Shown: positions 37,217 to 45,858 of the stretch, piece after piece
How positions within the stretch are numbered: position 1 is the stretch's first letter
Layout of the letters: each line of letters begins with the position of its first letter
Assembly (NCBI GenBank): GCA_938002965.1
Contig: CALKZY010000018.1
Span: 1-64,000, forward strand
Direction: 5' to 3'
Length of the DNA stretch: 64,000 nt
Origin: an uncultured Acidimicrobiales bacterium
GTDB taxonomy: Bacteria > Actinomycetota > Acidimicrobiia > Acidimicrobiales > SZUA-35
Notes under the pieces: model-generated
What the model saw: only the letters and a program-made list of their open reading frames with translations
Database searches by the model: none
Told to the model about the DNA's origin: nothing
Made by a program: the position numbers and the translations under genes

Positions 37217-37864
37217 ATGACCGGCGAACGGCCTCAAGCCACAGCGACAGGCCACTACTTCTCCGAAGACCCGTCTTCGGAATCCAAGCCGCAGTCGGTG
37301 AACTTCCACTTGGAGGATTTCAGTGGACGGTTCACCACAGACCGCGGCGTGTTCGCCCGTGACCGGGTCGATCCCGGTACCAAACTGCTCCTTGGAGAAG
37401 GTCCTGCACCTGAGGTCACCGATCAGAACCTGGTCGATGTCGGTGCTGGCTATGGCCCCATCGCCGTCGTGCTCGCTCATCGGAACCCGCAGGCCACCGT
37501 TTGGGCGGTTGAGCCGAACAGTCGAGCGCGAGAGCTGTGCCGTGTCAATGCCAGCGCTGCAGGCCTCGACAACATTCGTGTGATCACACCCGACGAATGG
37601 CCTGACGATCTGCTTGTTGATCGGATGTGGTCCAATCCACCCATCCGAATTGGTAAGCCGGCGCTGCATCAATTGCTTTCCCAGTGGCTCGACCGTTTGG
37701 CCGACCACGGGTCAGCCCATCTGGTAGTACAAAAGCACCTTGGTGCTGACAGCCTCCAAAGGTGGATGACCGGGCAAGGTTGGGCGACCGTGCGCCGACA
37801 ATCCCGAGCGGCCTATCGGCTTTTCGATGTTTCCCCCCGCCAAAGGCAGGCCACCAGTGGCTGA
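37217..37864 (+). CDS. RsmC-like class I methyltransferase
   Basis: S-adenosylmethionine-dependent methyltransferase, 215 residues, probably acting on rRNA guanine N2. It contains the segment GRFTTDRGVFARDRVDPGT, the SAM motif LVDVGAGYGPIAV and the amine-methyltransferase motif SNPPIRIG, all like the C-terminal catalytic domain of RsmC/RlmG. The N-terminal pseudo-catalytic domain of E. coli RsmC is absent, as in many Gram-positive YbxB-like homologues. It overlaps the next methyltransferase gene by 8 nt. Confidence 0.88.
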   Translation: MTGERPQATATGHYFSEDPSSESKPQSVNFHLEDFSGRFTTDRGVFARDRVDPGTKLLLGEGPAPEVTDQNLVDVGAGYGPIAVVLAHRNPQATVWAVEPNSRARELCRVNASAAGLDNIRVITPDEWPDDLLVDRMWSNPPIRIGKPALHQLLSQWLDRLADHGSAHLVVQKHLGADSLQRWMTGQGWATVRRQSRAAYRLFDVSPRQRQATSG

Positions 37865-38396
37865 GAGCTCGCCCTTCTCCCCTACTGAACTCAAGCGGCT
37901 GCACCGGGATTGGCGACGTTCCGTCGACGTCGATATCGCCCTCATCCTCGATGGCGTGCAGAACCCCTACAACCTCGGCGCCATTTATCGAAGCGCAGCT
38001 GCCTACAAGGTTGACGAGCTGATTCGGGTTCCACCAACTATTGAGCCAACACATCCGAAAGTGTCAAAGACGGCCCTTGGCAGCCAGCGACTGGTGCCCG
38101 ACCATCTGGTCGATTCAGGAGTCGAGGCGGTCACAAGCCAGCGAGCTGCTGGTCGACAGGTGGTAGCCCTGGAATTGACCGAGTCGGCGACCCCTCTCTT
38201 CGACCTCGATCTGTCGTCCCGCGTCTGTCTTGTCGTCGGGCACGAAGAGCGAGGAGTACACCGCGAGACACTGGCCGTGGTCGATCATGTTGCCTATCTA
38301 CCGCAACTGGGCAAGATCGGATCGCTCAACGTCGCCCATTCCGTGACTGCAGCCCTCTATGAGGTTCTACGCCAGCAGGCCAGCCTTCAGCGCTGA
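37857..38396 (+). CDS. TrmH-family RNA 2'-O-methyltransferase
   Basis: SPOUT knot methyltransferase, about 179 residues, of the small TrmH type. Motif 1 is NPYNLGAIYRSAAAY, motif 2 is CLVVGHEERGVH and motif 3 is GSLNVAHSVTAALYE. It probably methylates a tRNA ribose, position unknown. I start it at GTG 37857, overlapping the previous gene's TGA by 8 nt with an AGG-rich site upstream; ATG 37827 would lie deep inside that gene. Second gene of a two-methyltransferase unit. Confidence 0.88.
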   Translation: MAESSPFSPTELKRLHRDWRRSVDVDIALILDGVQNPYNLGAIYRSAAAYKVDELIRVPPTIEPTHPKVSKTALGSQRLVPDHLVDSGVEAVTSQRAAGRQVVALELTESATPLFDLDLSSRVCLVVGHEERGVHRETLAVVDHVAYLPQLGKIGSLNVAHSVTAALYEVLRQQASLQR

Positions 38397-38405
38397 CTCA
38401 TTGAG

Positions 38406-40244
38406 CTAGGCCCGACCTGGATCGACAGCCACCCGAACCTTCTGACCCCTCTGGCGGGCACTCGAAAGCGCATCAGCCAGAACGTCATGGTTTGAGGCCG
38501 TGACCAAGAAGTGGCCATTAGGGCGAGGGCCAACCACCGAAACGGTCTCTATGGCCATCAACCGTGCGGCCATTTGCTCGACGTCAGAACCCGATAGTTC
38601 GGCCATAGCCACGAACGGCGGGAGATCGACCATTCGTCGGGTCGCCAGTTCGCTGTCCACGAACGCCCCCATGTCAGCTAACTGTGCGGCCAGGAGCACG
38701 GGATGATCCGGGACTCGGGTCAAAGCCAGGATTCGACCACCCTGGGCTCGGCCGCCGAGGAGTCGGGCGGCTCTCACCAGCAGCGTCATTGCCTGTTCAC
38801 CGGCCCGGAAACGTGGAGCGTAGAGCTCTTGGTCCATATCGAGGAAGGCAACGAGATCGGGGCGAAAATCGAGCCGGTGAAGGGCGGCCTCAGTACCCAC
38901 GACGACCCGAGCGGCGCCGCCGTGGTGATCCGATTGAGCAGTATCGGACGAAAGCTCGGTCACCGGACGGCCGACTAGCACCTCTGCCTCCTCGGCGATT
39001 CGGCTGACGCCGGGGCGTAGCCGCTTGAGTTGGGTGGATGCGCACGATCCACAAACCATTGGACGACGCTCCCCTGTGACCGGCGATTCCAGTCCACCAT
39101 CTCGCTCAACCATCAGATTTCGGCCGTCCTCGGTTCGAGCCAGTTCCATACAAGATGAGCAGGCCAACATCTGTGATCGGCCTTTCCGGTTGAGAACCAG
39201 CAACGCCCCGTCGGCCGAACGCAATCGCTCGACTAGAACCGGTGGAAGCAGGGTCGACGCAGTTCGAGGTTCTTCGTCTCGCCGGTCCAGAATCTCAACC
39301 AACGGCCAGCCGGACCTGCTGGCGGAGCGGGATACACGTAGCACCCGGTCAACTCGATCTTCTCCAACAAGTGGCGAAATCGGTCCGAGAAGCAGACAGC
39401 GCCCTCCGTTACGACGGCTCCGCTCGATGGCGACATCGGCCGCATGCCATGTCGGAACACGCTCCTCCTGCATAGCTTCTGTCCGGCTATCCAGCACGAT
39501 GATGGTTGCTGGGCGGTCAGGCAGCGGTGCCAGAACAGCCGAGCGCTGCCCGACAACGACAGCTCCGGCGAGGCCGGCTGACCATTCATAGCGATGGTGT
39601 CCTACTCGAATCTTTCGCCGGCGGAGCTGGGCCACAAGCTGATCGGCAACCTGACCGTCAGCGGCAACAACCAAGGTAGGCCCCAAGCTTGTTGCGGCCT
39701 CGACGAATGGGAAGAGATCGGTGGTGGGAGCAATCTGCACCGCCGAGACCCCACTATGGGTGAGGCACTGCGCGGCGAACTCTTCGATCGCTCCTGCGGC
39801 CTGCTGCTCGCCCTTGCCGCCGATGTTGTTCGGGCGTTCGAGTGGCAGACTTCTGATCGCCCGCGACGGCGATGCCGACTTCAACACCGCCCGCAGCGGA
39901 CCACTCCAGCGTCGTGCAATCCACCGCGCGAGATCCAGAATCTCCGCTGGCGGTCCGACCGAGCTCAATCGAGTGATGGGGCGAAGCGCCACCCCCTTGG
40001 GCGGATCGCTGTCAAGCTCGACCACCCAACCCGGTACTCGCCGTCCGTGAAGATCAACCCGCACCATCGACCCAACGGCAATCTGATCGGCCCACCTTGG
40101 TGGGCAGTAATAGTCGAAGGTTTTTTCCAGACCTGACACGTCGGGCAGAACACGGACAACGCGGCTCCCGTCGGGAACCTCAGTCTCCAGATCCGGTGTC
40201 GTCGACAAAAACTCTTCAGGGTCGAAGAGGTGACCGGCGCTCAT
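38406..40244 (-). CDS. priA: PriA-like primosomal protein, ATPase motifs degenerate
   Basis: Homologue of the replication-restart helicase PriA, 612 residues from ATG 40244 (a TTG two codons earlier is also possible). The N-terminal DNA-binding part (VVRVLPDVSGLEKTFDYYCPP, GSMVRVDLHGRRVPGWVV) is well kept. The Walker A region reads VQIAPTTDLFPFV without GKT, and no DEEH box is found. Only four zinc-binding cysteines remain (CSSC and CGSC) instead of eight. This is the known actinobacterial form; it may load replisomes without unwinding. It lies between metK and the fmt region as in M. tuberculosis. Confidence 0.88.
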   Translation of the reverse strand: MSAGHLFDPEEFLSTTPDLETEVPDGSRVVRVLPDVSGLEKTFDYYCPPRWADQIAVGSMVRVDLHGRRVPGWVVELDSDPPKGVALRPITRLSSVGPPAEILDLARWIARRWSGPLRAVLKSASPSRAIRSLPLERPNNIGGKGEQQAAGAIEEFAAQCLTHSGVSAVQIAPTTDLFPFVEAATSLGPTLVVAADGQVADQLVAQLRRRKIRVGHHRYEWSAGLAGAVVVGQRSAVLAPLPDRPATIIVLDSRTEAMQEERVPTWHAADVAIERSRRNGGRCLLLGPISPLVGEDRVDRVLRVSRSASRSGWPLVEILDRRDEEPRTASTLLPPVLVERLRSADGALLVLNRKGRSQMLACSSCMELARTEDGRNLMVERDGGLESPVTGERRPMVCGSCASTQLKRLRPGVSRIAEEAEVLVGRPVTELSSDTAQSDHHGGAARVVVGTEAALHRLDFRPDLVAFLDMDQELYAPRFRAGEQAMTLLVRAARLLGGRAQGGRILALTRVPDHPVLLAAQLADMGAFVDSELATRRMVDLPPFVAMAELSGSDVEQMAARLMAIETVSVVGPRPNGHFLVTASNHDVLADALSSARQRGQKVRVAVDPGRA

Positions 40245-40315
40245 GACCAAGGCACCCTACCAGCCACCACGGACAAGCTCTGAGCGACCAGCCAATCTAG
40301 GTTTGAAAGCGACGG

Positions 40316-41512
40316 CTAGAGACCAAGCGCAGAGCGCAGATCATCAACCTTGTCGGTTCGCTCCCAGGTGAACGACTCCCCGGCTTCACGGCCGAAGTGA
40401 CCATAAGCCGCGGTGGGCGAATAGATCGGTCGACGAAGGTCAAGGGTGTCCAAGATGGCGCCCGGGCGCAGATCAAACACCGATCGAACGGCTTGTTCGA
40501 TTTTGGCAATCTCGACCTGTTCGGTACCGAAGGTCTCGACCATAACTGAAACCGGGTGGGCTACTCCGATGGCGTAGGCAACCTGGACCTCACAGCGCCG
40601 CGCTGCGCCGGCCGCTACCAGGTTCTTGGCCACCCAACGGGTGGCATAGGCGGCCGAGCGATCGACCTTGGACGGATCTTTCCCGGAGAACGCACCGCCG
40701 CCATGTCGCGCGGCGCCGCCATAGGTGTCGACAATAATTTTTCGCCCGGTGAGGCCTGCATCTCCGACCGGGCCGCCAATTACAAATCGCCCTGTGGGAT
40801 TGACCAGCACTTCGAAGTCCTGGTCGGCGAACTGCTCGGGGATGACTGGACGGATGACATGTTCGATCAAGTCAGGTCTGATCATGCTGTCTCGATCGAT
40901 GCCATCGTCATGTTGGGTCGAGATCAGAACGGTACGGAGCCGCACCGGCCGACCGTCCTCGTAGTCGAACGTCACCTGCGTTTTACCGTCCGGCCGCAGA
41001 TACGGAACGGTTCCGGCTCGGCGCACCTCGGCGAGTCGCTCGGCCATGCGATGAGCGAGGTGGATGGGAAGTGGCATGAGCACGTCGGTCTCGTCGCAGG
41101 CGTACCCGAACATCATTCCTTGGTCGCCTGCGCCCTGCTCATCAAACCCGTCGTTAGAACCGGTGCTACGAATCTCCTCGGACTTGTCAACTCCCTGGGC
41201 GATATCGGGTGACTGCTCGTCGATGGCAACCATGACACCGCACGTCTGTCCATCGAATCCGTATCGCTCGTTGTCGTAGCCGATTTTGGTAATGGTCTTG
41301 CGGACAACCGAAGGTATGTCGACGTACGCTGTCGTTGTGATTTCGCCTGCGACAAGGGCAAGGCCGGTGGTAACCATGGTCTCGCATGCCACCCGGGATT
41401 GGGCGTCTTCCGCCAACAGCGCGTCGAGGATGGCATCGGAGATTTGATCGGCCATCTTGTCAGGATGACCTTCGGTTACCGACTCTGAGGTGAAGGTGTA
41501 GGTGTGACTCAC
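40316..41512 (-). CDS. metK: S-adenosylmethionine synthetase
   Basis: Makes S-adenosylmethionine from methionine and ATP. The 398-residue protein has the start region [32 protein letters not shown] and the signature [16 protein letters not shown]. Full length. It lies 5 nt downstream of coaBC, so both are probably cotranscribed; this order is conserved in actinobacteria. Confidence 0.98.
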   Translation of the reverse strand: MSHTYTFTSESVTEGHPDKMADQISDAILDALLAEDAQSRVACETMVTTGLALVAGEITTTAYVDIPSVVRKTITKIGYDNERYGFDGQTCGVMVAIDEQSPDIAQGVDKSEEIRSTGSNDGFDEQGAGDQGMMFGYACDETDVLMPLPIHLAHRMAERLAEVRRAGTVPYLRPDGKTQVTFDYEDGRPVRLRTVLISTQHDDGIDRDSMIRPDLIEHVIRPVIPEQFADQDFEVLVNPTGRFVIGGPVGDAGLTGRKIIVDTYGGAARHGGGAFSGKDPSKVDRSAAYATRWVAKNLVAAGAARRCEVQVAYAIGVAHPVSVMVETFGTEQVEIAKIEQAVRSVFDLRPGAILDTLDLRRPIYSPTAAYGHFGREAGESFTWERTDKVDDLRSALGL

Positions 41513-41517
41513 GTGGA

Positions 41518-42747
41518 TCAGCTTTCGATCGGAGGCAGTCGCTTCTCAACTGCGTCCAGGACGACTTCGGCGACGGTGGCTTTAGTTGTCAGCGGAACGT
41601 CGACCGAACCGCCGTCTGCGTCGAGAATGGTAACGGCGTTGGTGTCATGAGCAAAGCCAACCTCCGGTAGTGCCACGTTGTTGGCCACCAAGAGGTCCGC
41701 TCCCTTTCTCGACAACTTGGCAGCGGCATTGGCCAACACATCGTTGGTTTCGGCCGCGAAGCCGACAATGACCTGACCTGCCCGGCGACGTGCCCCCAGC
41801 GTGGCCAAGATGTCCTCGGTTCGTTCCAACTCGATAGAGGGAACGCCGTCGGCCTTCTTGAGTTTTCGCTCAGCCGTCGTCTTCGGACGAAAGTCGGCAA
41901 CGGCTGCAGCCATGATGATCACATCACTGGCGTCGGCTCGACTGGTTACGGCACCGAGCATCTCCGACGCCGTCGCAACCGCAACCTGCTCGACAGCTGG
42001 GTTTGACGGACGGGCGACTGTGGTGACAAGCGTGACCTCAGCGCCCCGAGCGGCCGCTGCATCGGCCAAGGCGTGGCCTTGTTTGCCTGACGACTTGTTT
42101 CCGATGAAGCGAACAGGATCGATGGCTTCGCGAGTACCCCCAGCTGTCACCAGAACCTTGCGTCCGGCGAGTGAACCGGCGATGACCCCGGTTGCATTTG
42201 TTCCGGACACAGCTCCGAGCGTTTGAACAATGACATTGAAGATGGACTCCGGTGCTGCCAGTCGGCCAGCACCAATGTCGCCGCCGGCTAGCGGGCCTTC
42301 TTCCGGGGGTACAACAACAACCCCACGGCCAAGAAGTACCTCGAGATTGTCCTGCACCGCAGGATGGTTCCACATCTCGGTGTGCATGGCCGGGCAAACC
42401 ACGACCGGTGCTTCTGTAGCAATCAGGGTGGCGGAGAGCAAGTCAGCCGACCGGCCGGTGCGATAGTCCGAAAGAATCCGAGCCGTGGCAGGGCAGACAA
42501 CCACCAAATCGGCGCTCTGCCCCAGGTGAGTGTGCGGAATCGGATGGGAGTCGTCCCATAGCGACGTCTTGACCGCCTCGGATCCCAGAGCGGTCATGGT
42601 TGTCGGGCCGACCATGTTCATTGCCGCCTCGGTCATGACCGGGGTGACATGCGCGCCAGCCAGGACTAGCCGTCGACTAAGTTCGATGGCCTTGTAGGCG
42701 GCTATACCCCCGGTCACACCGAGGACTATACGACGCCCCTCCAACAT
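41518..42747 (-). CDS. coaBC: phosphopantothenoylcysteine decarboxylase / phosphopantothenate-cysteine ligase
   Basis: Bifunctional coenzyme A synthesis enzyme. The flavin-dependent CoaC decarboxylase (about 1-185) has [10 protein letters not shown], the active-site His in [11 protein letters not shown] and the PAMHTEMW loop; the CoaB ligase (about 190-409) begins [20 protein letters not shown] and contains the GFAAETND segment. 409 residues, full length. It is 15 nt from the rpoZ stop in the gmk-rpoZ-coaBC-metK run. Confidence 0.96.
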   Translation of the reverse strand: MLEGRRIVLGVTGGIAAYKAIELSRRLVLAGAHVTPVMTEAAMNMVGPTTMTALGSEAVKTSLWDDSHPIPHTHLGQSADLVVVCPATARILSDYRTGRSADLLSATLIATEAPVVVCPAMHTEMWNHPAVQDNLEVLLGRGVVVVPPEEGPLAGGDIGAGRLAAPESIFNVIVQTLGAVSGTNATGVIAGSLAGRKVLVTAGGTREAIDPVRFIGNKSSGKQGHALADAAAARGAEVTLVTTVARPSNPAVEQVAVATASEMLGAVTSRADASDVIIMAAAVADFRPKTTAERKLKKADGVPSIELERTEDILATLGARRRAGQVIVGFAAETNDVLANAAAKLSRKGADLLVANNVALPEVGFAHDTNAVTILDADGGSVDVPLTTKATVAEVVLDAVEKRLPPIES

Positions 42748-42762
42748 CAGATGATGAAGCGG

Positions 42763-43041
42763 CTAGGCGGCGTCGTCGGAGCCAGCGTCATCGCTTTCAG
42801 GGGCGACCGGGATGATCTTCTCCGCTGCGATCTCCTCGAAGGCAATAGACAGCGGCTTACGGGAAACCGACGTCACCTGTGGCGGTACCATGGCCCCGAG
42901 GCCCTCGCCGAGCTGCCCGAAGTAGGCATTGATCTGCCGAGCTCGGCGTGCCGCCAACGTGCACAGCACGAACTTGGAGTTGGTCTTGTTGAAAAGCTCC
43001 TCAACTTGGGGGCTCATCATTGTGTCGTACGTGTCAGTCAT
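42763..43041 (-). CDS. rpoZ: RNA polymerase omega subunit
   Basis: Omega subunit that helps assemble RNA polymerase by clamping beta prime. About 92 residues from ATG 43041, which has GGAGG 9 nt upstream. It has the conserved block SKFVLCTLAARRARQINAYF followed by VSRKPLSIAFEEIAAEKI and an acidic tail. The open frame continues 48 codons upstream into the gmk stop region without similarity. The position between gmk and coaBC is conserved. Confidence 0.95.
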   Translation of the reverse strand: MTDTYDTMMSPQVEELFNKTNSKFVLCTLAARRARQINAYFGQLGEGLGAMVPPQVTSVSRKPLSIAFEEIAAEKIIPVAPESDDAGSDDAA

Positions 43042-43075
43042 TGGCGTCAACCTCCGTTCGGTAGTATACGGCGCT

Positions 43076-43645
43076 CTAGAGCCCAGTCCTGCCTGTAGCG
43101 GCACGAGCCTTCTCAATGACGCTCCACATTTGTTCGACAGTGTCGTCAATATCGTGGTTAACGATCGTCTGTGCTCCGAGTTCACGACCGGCCGAAGCTT
43201 CCTGCTCAGCCTTGTTCACCCGCTGCGCGACTTTTTCCTCGGGGTCACCCCGGCGCCGAAGCCGTTGAAGCTGATCGTTTCGAGATGGCGCCTCAAGAAA
43301 GATCAGGACCGCGTCAGGCTTCTTCTCAAGGACTTGCCGCGCCCCCTGAACATCAATCTCCAGAATGACGTCCCGCTCGAAACCATCATCGAGAGTTGGA
43401 GTTCCGTAGTAGTTGCCCAAGAACTCGGCGTGCTCGAGGAAACCGTCGTTGACGATGCGCTGCTCGAAGTCATCGCGGGTCACATAGAGGTAGGCGTCGC
43501 GAGACTCGCCGGGCCGACGCTCACGCGTGGTCCAGGATTTACTCAACCAAAGCTCGGGGTAGCGCTCGACAAGCAGCTTCACCACGGTGCTTTTTCCAAC
43601 ACCGCCCGGTCCTGACACAACGACTAGCAGCGGGTCGGTGCTCAC
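43076..43645 (-). CDS. gmk: guanylate kinase
   Basis: Converts GMP to GDP with ATP. 189 residues with the P-loop SGPGGVGKST (11-20) and the GMP-binding TTRERRPGE and GNYYGTP segments. The GTG start overlaps the mihF stop in GTGA, showing close coupling to mIHF, the order seen in mycobacteria and streptomycetes. Confidence 0.97.
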   Translation of the reverse strand: MSTDPLLVVVSGPGGVGKSTVVKLLVERYPELWLSKSWTTRERRPGESRDAYLYVTRDDFEQRIVNDGFLEHAEFLGNYYGTPTLDDGFERDVILEIDVQGARQVLEKKPDAVLIFLEAPSRNDQLQRLRRRGDPEEKVAQRVNKAEQEASAGRELGAQTIVNHDIDDTVEQMWSVIEKARAATGRTGL

Positions 43646-43959
43646 GAAAACACCTCCAGGAGTGCTTTGCGCTGTTGATGTCCGAGGCCGGAAACCCGGC
43701 GGGACTCGGCTATGCCGAGTCGTTCCAGGGTTCGCCGGGCGTTTACTTTGCCGATCCCCGGAAGGGACTCAAGAACTGCGAGGACTTTGATCTTCGCCAC
43801 CATTGGGTCCTCATCGGCTTCGACAAGCAACTCATCCAGGGTCATTGAGCCTATTTTCAGGCGGTTCTTCACATCCGCCCGACGGCGCCGCACCTCAGCC
43901 GCCTTGGCCAGCGCCGCCTTACGTTGTTCGTCCGTTAGCTGGGGGGGAGGCACGATCAC
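43642..43959 (-). CDS. mihF: integration host factor, actinobacterial type (mIHF)
   Basis: Small nucleoid-associated protein, 105 residues. It has the basic helix RRRRADVKNRLKIG, then the helix-two-turn-helix region LESLPGIGKVNARRTLERLGI and GIAESRRVSGLG, all hallmarks of the actinobacterial IHF, which is unrelated to E. coli IHF. This gene is a strong marker for Actinomycetota. Start GTG 43959, or GTG 43953 two codons later, which is 9 nt after a TAGGAT hexamer and could be leaderless. A TTGACC lies farther upstream. Confidence 0.96.
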   Translation of the reverse strand: MIVPPPQLTDEQRKAALAKAAEVRRRRADVKNRLKIGSMTLDELLVEADEDPMVAKIKVLAVLESLPGIGKVNARRTLERLGIAESRRVSGLGHQQRKALLEVFS

Positions 43960-44079
43960 CTGATCCTAACGTCGGTGGATCCTATGGAGTCCAGGCTAGT
44001 ACGTTACCGACCGAGCCGAGGTCAACGGGTGACAACAAACGGGCGAAAACAAGACAGTGCGTTCGGCCGCCGACGAGTG

Positions 44080-44796
44080 CTAGACCAGATCAGCGAATAA
44101 TGACGCGGCCGCCGAGGCCGGATCATCGCTTTGGGTCACGGCTCGACCAACGACCAGAAGGTCTGCACCTTCCTGGAACGCAGAGGCGGGCGTGATCGGG
44201 TGGGGCTGATCGTGTTGCTCACCACCAGCGTGACGTATGCCGGGTACAACTCGGACGGTGCGGGGTGACAGCTCTCGTGCTTCCCGCAGGGTCGCCCCCG
44301 AGCAGACAATACCTCCGCAGCCGGCCTCTACAGCCAAACGGAGCCGGTTCGGCATGATGTGGGCAGGGGCATCTGCATCGCTGGTCAGAACCGTGATCGC
44401 AACGGCCATCGGAGCGGGCAGATCGGCATTGGATGCACCTTCCAGCAGGCCATCCACCCCGGCGCGTAACATATCAGCCCCGCCGTGCGCATGCAGCGTC
44501 AGATAGGTGGCCCCAAGGGCGCCGCTGACTCTTGCCGCCCTTGCCACTGTCGTCGGAATGTCGTGGAGCTTGAGATCGAGAAAGACATCAAAGCCATTGT
44601 CCATTAGGGCACCAATGGCGTCGGGACCAGCAGCCGTGTAAAGCTCAAGCCCAACTTTAGCTACACCGAACCACGGCGACAGTTGCCTGGCCAGACGCAG
44701 TGCTTCGACCAGGTCGTCAACATCGAGGGCCAATGCCGTTTTGGCTCGCACCTCAGCTGGTAAGCCGTCAATCGTCTTTGCCATCGAAGCAGACAT
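44080..44796 (-). CDS. pyrF: orotidine 5'-phosphate decarboxylase
   Basis: Last step to UMP. 238 residues with the first Asp-Lys pair region ALDVDD and FGVAKVGLEL, the catalytic FLDLKLHDIP and the phosphate loop VVPGIRHAGGEQHDQ. This is the compact type used by E. coli and Bacillus rather than the longer mycobacterial type 2 form, judging from length and the DxKxxD segment. The start has AAGGA 7 nt upstream, placed right after a 13-bp tandem duplication. 133 nt separate it from pyrD. Confidence 0.94.
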   Translation of the reverse strand: MSASMAKTIDGLPAEVRAKTALALDVDDLVEALRLARQLSPWFGVAKVGLELYTAAGPDAIGALMDNGFDVFLDLKLHDIPTTVARAARVSGALGATYLTLHAHGGADMLRAGVDGLLEGASNADLPAPMAVAITVLTSDADAPAHIMPNRLRLAVEAGCGGIVCSGATLREARELSPRTVRVVPGIRHAGGEQHDQPHPITPASAFQEGADLLVVGRAVTQSDDPASAAASLFADLV

Positions 44797-44804
44797 GGGA
44801 ATCC

Positions 44805-44830
44805 TTCAATTCAGGTTTTCAATTCAGGTT
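44805..44830. repeat. 13-bp perfect tandem duplication ahead of pyrF
   Basis: TTCAATTCAGGTT occurs twice in a row (44805-44817, 44818-44830), ending about 8 nt before the pyrF start on the minus strand and next to its ribosome binding site. Confidence 0.85.
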
Positions 44831-44848
44831 TAAGGTCAACATGACCGG

Positions 44849-44879
44849 TGGCCCTCAATCGGTGGTTCGCCACGGGCCT
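44849..44879 (-). other. stem-loop between pyrD and pyrF
   Basis: On the minus strand GGCCC, then GTGG-CGAA-CCAC, then GGGCC form a two-part stem. There is no U tract, so it is an mRNA structure of unknown purpose rather than a standard terminator. Confidence 0.3.
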
Positions 44880-44929
44880 CTACCGAACAAACCGTAGCCG
44901 ATGGCTCAGGTTCTACGAGTTATAGGTTG

Positions 44930-45847
44930 TCAATGAATCCGCGCGCCGACCAGGTCGCGATACCGCTCTACCTCGTTGCGATCGCACCACGATCGCAACG
45001 ACTCCACCAATCCACCGACCACCGTCGGGTCGGCCAATGTGGCGGTCCCCACTTGAACGGCGTCAGCACCGGCGCGGGCGAACTGCACGACATCTTCAGC
45101 CGATCGAATACCTCCGACACCGATGATGGGGAGATCCGGACAGGCCTGGCGAACGTCGGCCACAGCGCGAACAGCCAACGGGCGAATTGCCGGACCGGAG
45201 ACACCGCCCCCTCCCCCACCCAGCACAGCAGCTCCGGTAACCGGGTCCAAAACCAATCCGAAGTAGGTGTTAACCAAGGTGACGGCGTCGGCACCTGCAG
45301 CACCGGCGGCTGCCGCGATCTCGGGCAGTTTGAAGCCGACGTTCGGACTCAGCTTCGCCCACCGGGGTGCTCTGCAATCGACAGTGGCCTCGATGACCTC
45401 GGTGGTCATTGAAGTGGAATGGGCGAACAGGTCGTTGCCCGATTCAGTGTTCGGACAGGAGATGTTCACCTCGACGGCGCAAAGGCGATCAGCAACAGGG
45501 GCCAACATTTGGGCGGCAAGACGGTAGTCGTCCACAGTGCGCCCCCATATCGAAGCCACGACCCGAGCACCACAGCGTTCGAGCGTTGGAAGATCGTCTT
45601 CGATCCAGCGGGCGACACCCGGACCCTGGAGGCCGACCGAATTGATCATGCCCGACGGCGTCCTGTGAACTCGCCGGGGTGGATTGCCCTCCCAAGCAAA
45701 GTGGGCCAAAGATTTGACGACCACCGCGCCGAGGCGGGAAAGATCGCCGTAGGCACCTAGTTCAGCACCGTGCCCGGCCGTCCCGGCGGCAGTCATGATC
45801 GGATTCGGCAACTCGACGGCGCCGACGGAGGTGGCTAGATCAACCAA
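44930..45847 (-). CDS. pyrD: dihydroorotate dehydrogenase, class 1
   Basis: FMN enzyme oxidising dihydroorotate to orotate, 305 residues, cytosolic. The active-site base is Cys 131 in VEVNISCPNTESG, which marks class 1 (class 2 uses Ser), and NSVGLQGPG and IGVGGIRSAEDV fit class 1B. Class 1B enzymes normally need the PyrK iron-sulfur/FAD partner to use NAD; no pyrK lies in this cluster. M. tuberculosis, in contrast, has a membrane class 2 enzyme. The start seems to be TTG 45847, 11 nt after the carB stop, without a clear ribosome binding site. Confidence 0.9.
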   Translation of the reverse strand: MVDLATSVGAVELPNPIMTAAGTAGHGAELGAYGDLSRLGAVVVKSLAHFAWEGNPPRRVHRTPSGMINSVGLQGPGVARWIEDDLPTLERCGARVVASIWGRTVDDYRLAAQMLAPVADRLCAVEVNISCPNTESGNDLFAHSTSMTTEVIEATVDCRAPRWAKLSPNVGFKLPEIAAAAGAAGADAVTLVNTYFGLVLDPVTGAAVLGGGGGGVSGPAIRPLAVRAVADVRQACPDLPIIGVGGIRSAEDVVQFARAGADAVQVGTATLADPTVVGGLVESLRSWCDRNEVERYRDLVGARIH

Positions 45848-45858
45848 TCCGAGACCAG

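Noticed and set aside
42763-43185. Longer 140-residue rpoZ
   Set aside because: The first 48 residues overlap the gmk 3' end and are not conserved; ATG 43041 has a GGAGG site.
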